NCBI GenBank assembly: GCA_949152475.1
Contig: OX424566.1
Coordinates: forward strand, 17,941,177-18,005,176
DNA length: 64,000 nucleotides
Direction of reading: 5' to 3'
Source of the DNA: Terebella lapidaria
Lineage: Eukaryota > Annelida > Polychaeta > Terebellida > Terebellidae
The stretch's first letter is position 1, and the number at the start of each line of letters is the position of its first letter. The notes beneath the pieces were generated by a model, which worked only from the letters and a program-made list of their open reading frames with translations, had not been told where the DNA came from and did not search any database. Position numbers and translations under genes: made by a program. Shown in pieces: positions 60,202 through 64,000 of the stretch.

Positions 60202-61449
60202 ATGCTGTCAACATACCTGAAATTTGTGTTTTGGATCACTCACGCTATTCGCTTCGCTACGTCTCAAACAATGGTAGCCGGATATTACGAAATGCGCCCA
60301 GGACGCATGGCATTTGGGGAGCCATACAGGTCGGTTACAATTAGGGGAAAGTTCGGTTGTTTTAGATTCTGTACGACAGAGGAACACTGTGAAGGGATGG
60401 AGATTTCAGGGAACGACATGGACATGGAGTACACATGTACAGTGTACCGTGCGGAGAACATGGCGTACACACTGGTCAACCACAGCTCAGTCATCTACCA
60501 GAAACGTTTGTACATAATCACGCAGTTGGAACCGTGAACTATTAATGACATTTGGAGAAGATCATACAAGTCAAAATGTCAATGTTAATTAATACTGTTT
60601 CATGATTATATATAAATAAGTATTGGTAATCGGTTATGTTGAGAGAGAAATCAAAGTCGAAAATTTGATGTTAAAATTATACTGGTATGAATAATCGCGT
60701 GCAACAATTCGAATAATTCAGCGGAACCCTTGAATTTGGCCATATGGTGTACCGGTAGTCTACATTGTACGCTAACTCCATTTCCAGTGCCACATGTGCA
60801 ACCCCAAGCGCTGGTGTCTCCCGCGGCCGTGACGTGCGTGGCGTCCTCGGAGCGGCCGGAGTGGCTCGGCGGGTGCGAGGCGGCCGTGGACGGGGACACA
60901 GTGTCAGACTGGAAGAGCCGCCTGGAGCACTCGGGACTCTGGCTGAAAGTGATCTTGCCTCGGCCCGCCCACATCCTCGCCGTGACGCTCTGGTTCAGGT
61001 GCTACAACGGGGACCAGTTCTCCAGGGTCCAGTTCGAAGACGACAGCGGCCACGTGGAGGAGGTAGGCCTAGAGGGCAGGCATGTTGTCAAGTGTGGTTG
61101 GAGTGATATTCCGAAGTGGGTCGTTGTTTTCAGCTCAATTGATTCTATGCAGTTCTTCTCTCACTGGTTTCAAACGGTGGCTTACATATTCCAGTATCCA
61201 TATGATATTGCATGACTATGGTTTTCTCCATTGTCTTTTGTTCCCCTGAAACCTCAGGTAAGACGCACGTGTGTCGGCACACAGGCTTGGTGGAACTGTA
61301 CAGGACAGGAACCCGAATACTACGTCCTTCTGCTGCCGGGCACCACGACCACCGTCAACATCAGCGGATATGACGATTGTGATGCGACCAAACTCACGGA
61401 TAACGCCGGGCTTAGAGAGGTCCAGCTATGGGGCTTTTTCTCCCTGTGA
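60202..61449 (+). CDS. Small PAN/apple-like plus F5/8C-like protein, about 256 aa
   Basis: Exons 60202-60505, 60788-61062 and 61258-61449 join in frame to TGA. The first encodes a hydrophobic leader (MLSTYLKFVFWITHAIRF) and a PAN/apple-like region with a close cysteine pattern (GCFRFCTTEEHCEGME ... YTC). The second and third together encode about 155 residues resembling an F5/8C (discoidin-like) fold: LGGCEAAVDGD, WLKVILPRPAHILAVTLW, then VRRTCVGTQAW and a final LREVQLWG. The exon 2/3 junction (GAG|GTAGGC, CAG|GTAAGA) is phase 0 and well supported. The exon 1 donor (AAAC|GTTTGT) is weak and chosen because only it gives the required phase. Otherwise exon 1 would end at its own TGA (60537). An in-frame upstream ATG at 60127 is less likely as the start. 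Carbohydrate or surface binding is inferred from the families. Confidence 0.65.
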
Positions 61450-61615
61450 TGTCCATGTGTATATTATATTCTTAACTTGTTATGCAGGTACCGCTACCAG
61501 TAAAGGATTGTGTGTCATTTTGAGTTCACTTTCATGTATTCGCACTTTCATGTGCACGTCCGGTGTTGAAGTGTTATGTTAAAGGGTTAGATGAATGTGT
61601 TAATTGAATCCACAA

Positions 61616-61621
61616 AATAAA
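61616..61621 (+). promoter_or_regulatory. Polyadenylation signal of the PAN/F5-8C-like gene
   Basis: AATAAA lies 167 bp past the stop codon in AT-rich sequence, in the right place for this short gene. Confidence 0.55.
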
Positions 61622-61629
61622 AGTATCAT

Positions 61630-62160
61630 TATTTATTATTGGTATACAAATCTATATACAAACGAATATCAGTGTAAGTATTATTAACCTCTGAATGGAC
61701 TGCATCATGGACAAAAATATAGTTCTTGCATATGAAATAGGCTTTACAAATGCAATATGAAACATGCAGTCACACAATCAGCAATGATACCTTTCCTGTT
61801 CAACACACTATGAGAAACATGATAACTACATCAACGGAATTCTAATACAAAATGTACATAAACTATATACATACAATAGATACTTAAATGTCTGATACTT
61901 ATTGTAGTGCAAAGGTTTTAGCCGAAAATTGTGTCGGCTCGTGTTTCAAAAAGGTTTATATCGATTCTAGCGTCTAGAAACTTTCAGTCAAATTTCAGTT
62001 ATACATCCGTCACATTTCGGCAGCGTCAACTTCAGCTCAGTTAGTTAATGATACATGTATATGGTGCAAACTGAGTTACAGTTAAAACAGTTACAACAAT
62101 GCATATCGTGACGTGTCACTTCCTGATTGATTTTACAAGATTTTGTCTGTAAAAATCACA
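61630..62160. other. Intergenic stretch, no gene seen
   Basis: AT-rich DNA without recognisable coding sequence or element. Confidence 0.45.
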
Positions 62161-62164
62161 GTTT

Positions 62165-62260
62165 TGATTGGTTGGTGAGGTCACGTGACCCATCAGTGAA
62201 ATTCAATAAATACAGCCGACATGCGAGATTTATCGCATTCCGAGCCGTGGACGTCACAGC
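62165..62260 (+). promoter_or_regulatory. Promoter-like motif cluster
   Basis: Within about 95 bp are ATTGG (reverse CCAAT box, 62167), the palindrome TCACGTGA (62181-62188), an AATAAATAC TATA-like run and a CRE-like GGACGTCAC (62249-62257). No following exon is recognised, so function is inferred only from motif spacing. Confidence 0.3.
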
Positions 62261-62729
62261 GTTTTTCTCCTGTGGTACCTGAGCCGAGTTCAGCCAAATC
62301 ACCACTTATATTGCCGGAAAAATGGTTCGGCTAGCGGGAGTCATCTCTGAAGTTTTCCCAACATAATTTATCAACTGACTGTAGATTCCCCAATAAATTT
62401 TGAAGTTTAACCAAGAGTTGTTTCTTGAGGTGTTCCAACCGACTCAATGTTCTGGAAAACGGAGGGATATCAACTGAAACACAACTCAGAGTTATTTAGA
62501 AGAAACGCTAGAGACACTGACGGTGAAAGCTGAGAGCGCCTGAGATGAAAATGAAAAATAGGATGAGACAATGAAAATAGAATATCAACTGACAAGTATG
62601 ACAACCGAGGAGATGACAAGGGGAGGTCGACACCATTAATTCCGCCTTGGCCGATGATCAGAGCCACTTGTCTGGTAGACGAATGAAGATCAGTGGAATG
62701 AGACGACCTGCCGAAGCCAAGGAACAAAG

Positions 62730-63215
62730 CCGACCTGAACTAAGGCCGAGGTGCTGACTTAAGCCGAAGCCGATGAGCCGACCACAGCTGAGGCTGAGGA
62801 GTTGACTCCAGCTGAGGCTGAGGAGCCGACCACAGTCAAGCAGCCGACATTACCAAAATGAGGAGCCAACCACAGCGGAGGGGCCAACTTCAGCCAAAGC
62901 TGAGGAACCGAACTGAACCGAGTCTAAGGAGCAGACTTAAGCCGAAACCGAGCAGCTGACCACAGCCGAGGAGCCGACTTTAGCCAAAGCGAAGGAGCCG
63001 ACCACAACCGAGGCCAAGAAGCTGAATTCAGTTAAGGCTGTGGAGCTGACTTCAGCGGGTATTGAGGAGCCGACATCAGCCGAGGAGCAGACTTCAGCCA
63101 AACCTGATGAGCCGATCGCATCTAAGAATGAGGGGCCAACCACAACTGAGACCGACCTCCGCCAAAACTGAGGCTGGAGCTGGAGCCGAGGAATCGACTG
63201 TAGCCGAGTAGCTGT
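62730..63215. repeat. Degenerate GCCGAGGAGCCGAC minisatellite
   Basis: Units of about 12-21 bp (GCTGAGGAGCCGACCACAGC and variants) repeat some 25 times and vary in length mostly by multiples of three. In places the plus strand reads as an AEAEEPTTAE-like repeat, but stops interrupt it. It may be a decayed coding minisatellite. Confidence 0.75.
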
Positions 63216-64000
63216 GACCTACGTCCTAGGCTGTAACCCAGAACCGTTACAGTACAAATAGCCATAGTAACTTATCAAAGGGCACCCCTTTTGAAGCATT
63301 CCGTTTTTAAATGCCGGAATAGTCCACGTTCGTGCTTGCTTTGGCTACAGATTTGGGCTAGGTTCTGCGTTTTTTCCCATCTCCAAGGTCAGGTATCCCA
63401 GCATCCGAGCCGCCGGCGATTGCATTCTACTGATGCAAGTCGTCTATCGAAATAAACACGGAACCAGTACCCAAGTACAAAGTATTCTGAGCGAACAAAG
63501 CCAAATATGATGCCAAAAATGATGCCAAGTCTTATTCGCTCGTCTTGTGGGGTTGAGCTTTCAGGTCTGATGTCTAGCTCGTCAAGCAGAAGCGGATACT
63601 CTAGACTTCTGTAGACGGCACATAGTTCGAAAGTCACTGCTTTTGAACTCATCGTAACTACTGCTGTGAGGAACATATATGCTTTAATATTCATTAAAAT
63701 TTTTCAATTTCTAATTAATGATGTTAATATCATGTCAGGGATGATAGATAACTTGTGATTCGCGCAAAGACTCTAGGGTACAAGTTCGGAATCTTCACAT
63801 GTCGTTTTCAATTGGTGTACGGGCTTGAGCTTTGGAGATATTTTCAGTTTGTTGTTGGATGTTGGGGGTAGGTTCTGGCTGCGGAACTAGCTTCTACGCT
63901 GGGAAGTTCAGTTTACGGTTTAGCATCAGTTCAGCTGGTGTTTCCTTCGTTAGAACATGTGGAGTGGATCGGTAACTTCGCCGCTTGATCTGTGCTGCTT
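63216..64000. other. Right end of the window, no supported gene
   Basis: A minus-strand frame at 63694-63389 has a hydrophobic stretch (IRLGIIFGIIFGFV), but no family or splice context supports it. Confidence 0.35.

Noticed and set aside
63389-63694. Minus-strand membrane protein at the right edge
   Set aside because: One hydrophobic stretch is not enough; there is no family match, splice evidence or promoter.

Overview
This is nuclear DNA from an animal. Genes have short exons bounded by GT/AG introns, signal peptides, AATAAA signals and dense repeats. Fibrinogen-domain, nidogen-domain and PAN/F5-8C-type genes, CR1-like LINEs and DIRS-type tyrosine-recombinase retrotransposons together suggest a marine invertebrate, perhaps a deuterostome such as a lancelet, hemichordate or echinoderm. 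The phylum is an inference and is not proven here. AT-rich intergenic DNA alternates with GC-rich exons and GC-rich retroelement bodies.

Four host gene models are supported. (1) At 9.3-13.7 kb, a complete secreted NIDO-domain protein of about 410 aa has a TATA box, a non-coding first exon and nine coding exons. (2) and (3) Two paralogous type II membrane proteins carry a C-terminal fibrinogen-related domain (FReD), at 17.2-27.1 kb and 40.3-51.1 kb. They share an almost identical cytoplasmic/transmembrane exon and four FReD exons with matching phases. Copy 1 also has a Thr/Ser stalk and an EGF exon; I cannot find an EGF exon in copy 2. (4) At 60.2-61.6 kb is a small PAN/apple-like plus F5/8C-like gene. 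All four look like cell-surface or secreted recognition proteins, so the window may be a piece of an innate-recognition gene neighbourhood.

Mobile DNA fills most of the rest. A nearly whole, young DIRS-like element (18.4-25.5 kb) lies in intron 1 of FReD gene 1 and ends about 7 bp before its EGF exon. A second, older and broken DIRS-like element (27.1-32.0 kb) starts just past that gene's polyadenylation signal. Minus-strand LINE fragments lie at 49-50, 51.6-53.3, 56.2-57.8 and 58.2-58.5 kb. Several non-autonomous DNA elements are flanked by TTAA (10.4, 15.5-16.7, 37.4-39.5 and 40.8-43.0 kb). For the last one an unoccupied related site is present in the same window. Another nested pair of inverted-repeat elements lies at 33.2-36.0 kb. 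One solo LTR (41.4-42.1 kb) and one weaker candidate (48.4-49.0 kb) are also present.

Tandem repeats are prominent: a 35-bp minisatellite (1-2.48 kb), an inverted minisatellite hairpin (15.7-16.3 kb), and a roughly 136-bp satellite (43.9-47.3 kb) whose monomers each carry nuclear-receptor half-site arrangements. Long poly(G)/poly(C) tracts recur throughout. I see no rRNA, tRNA or CRISPR array.
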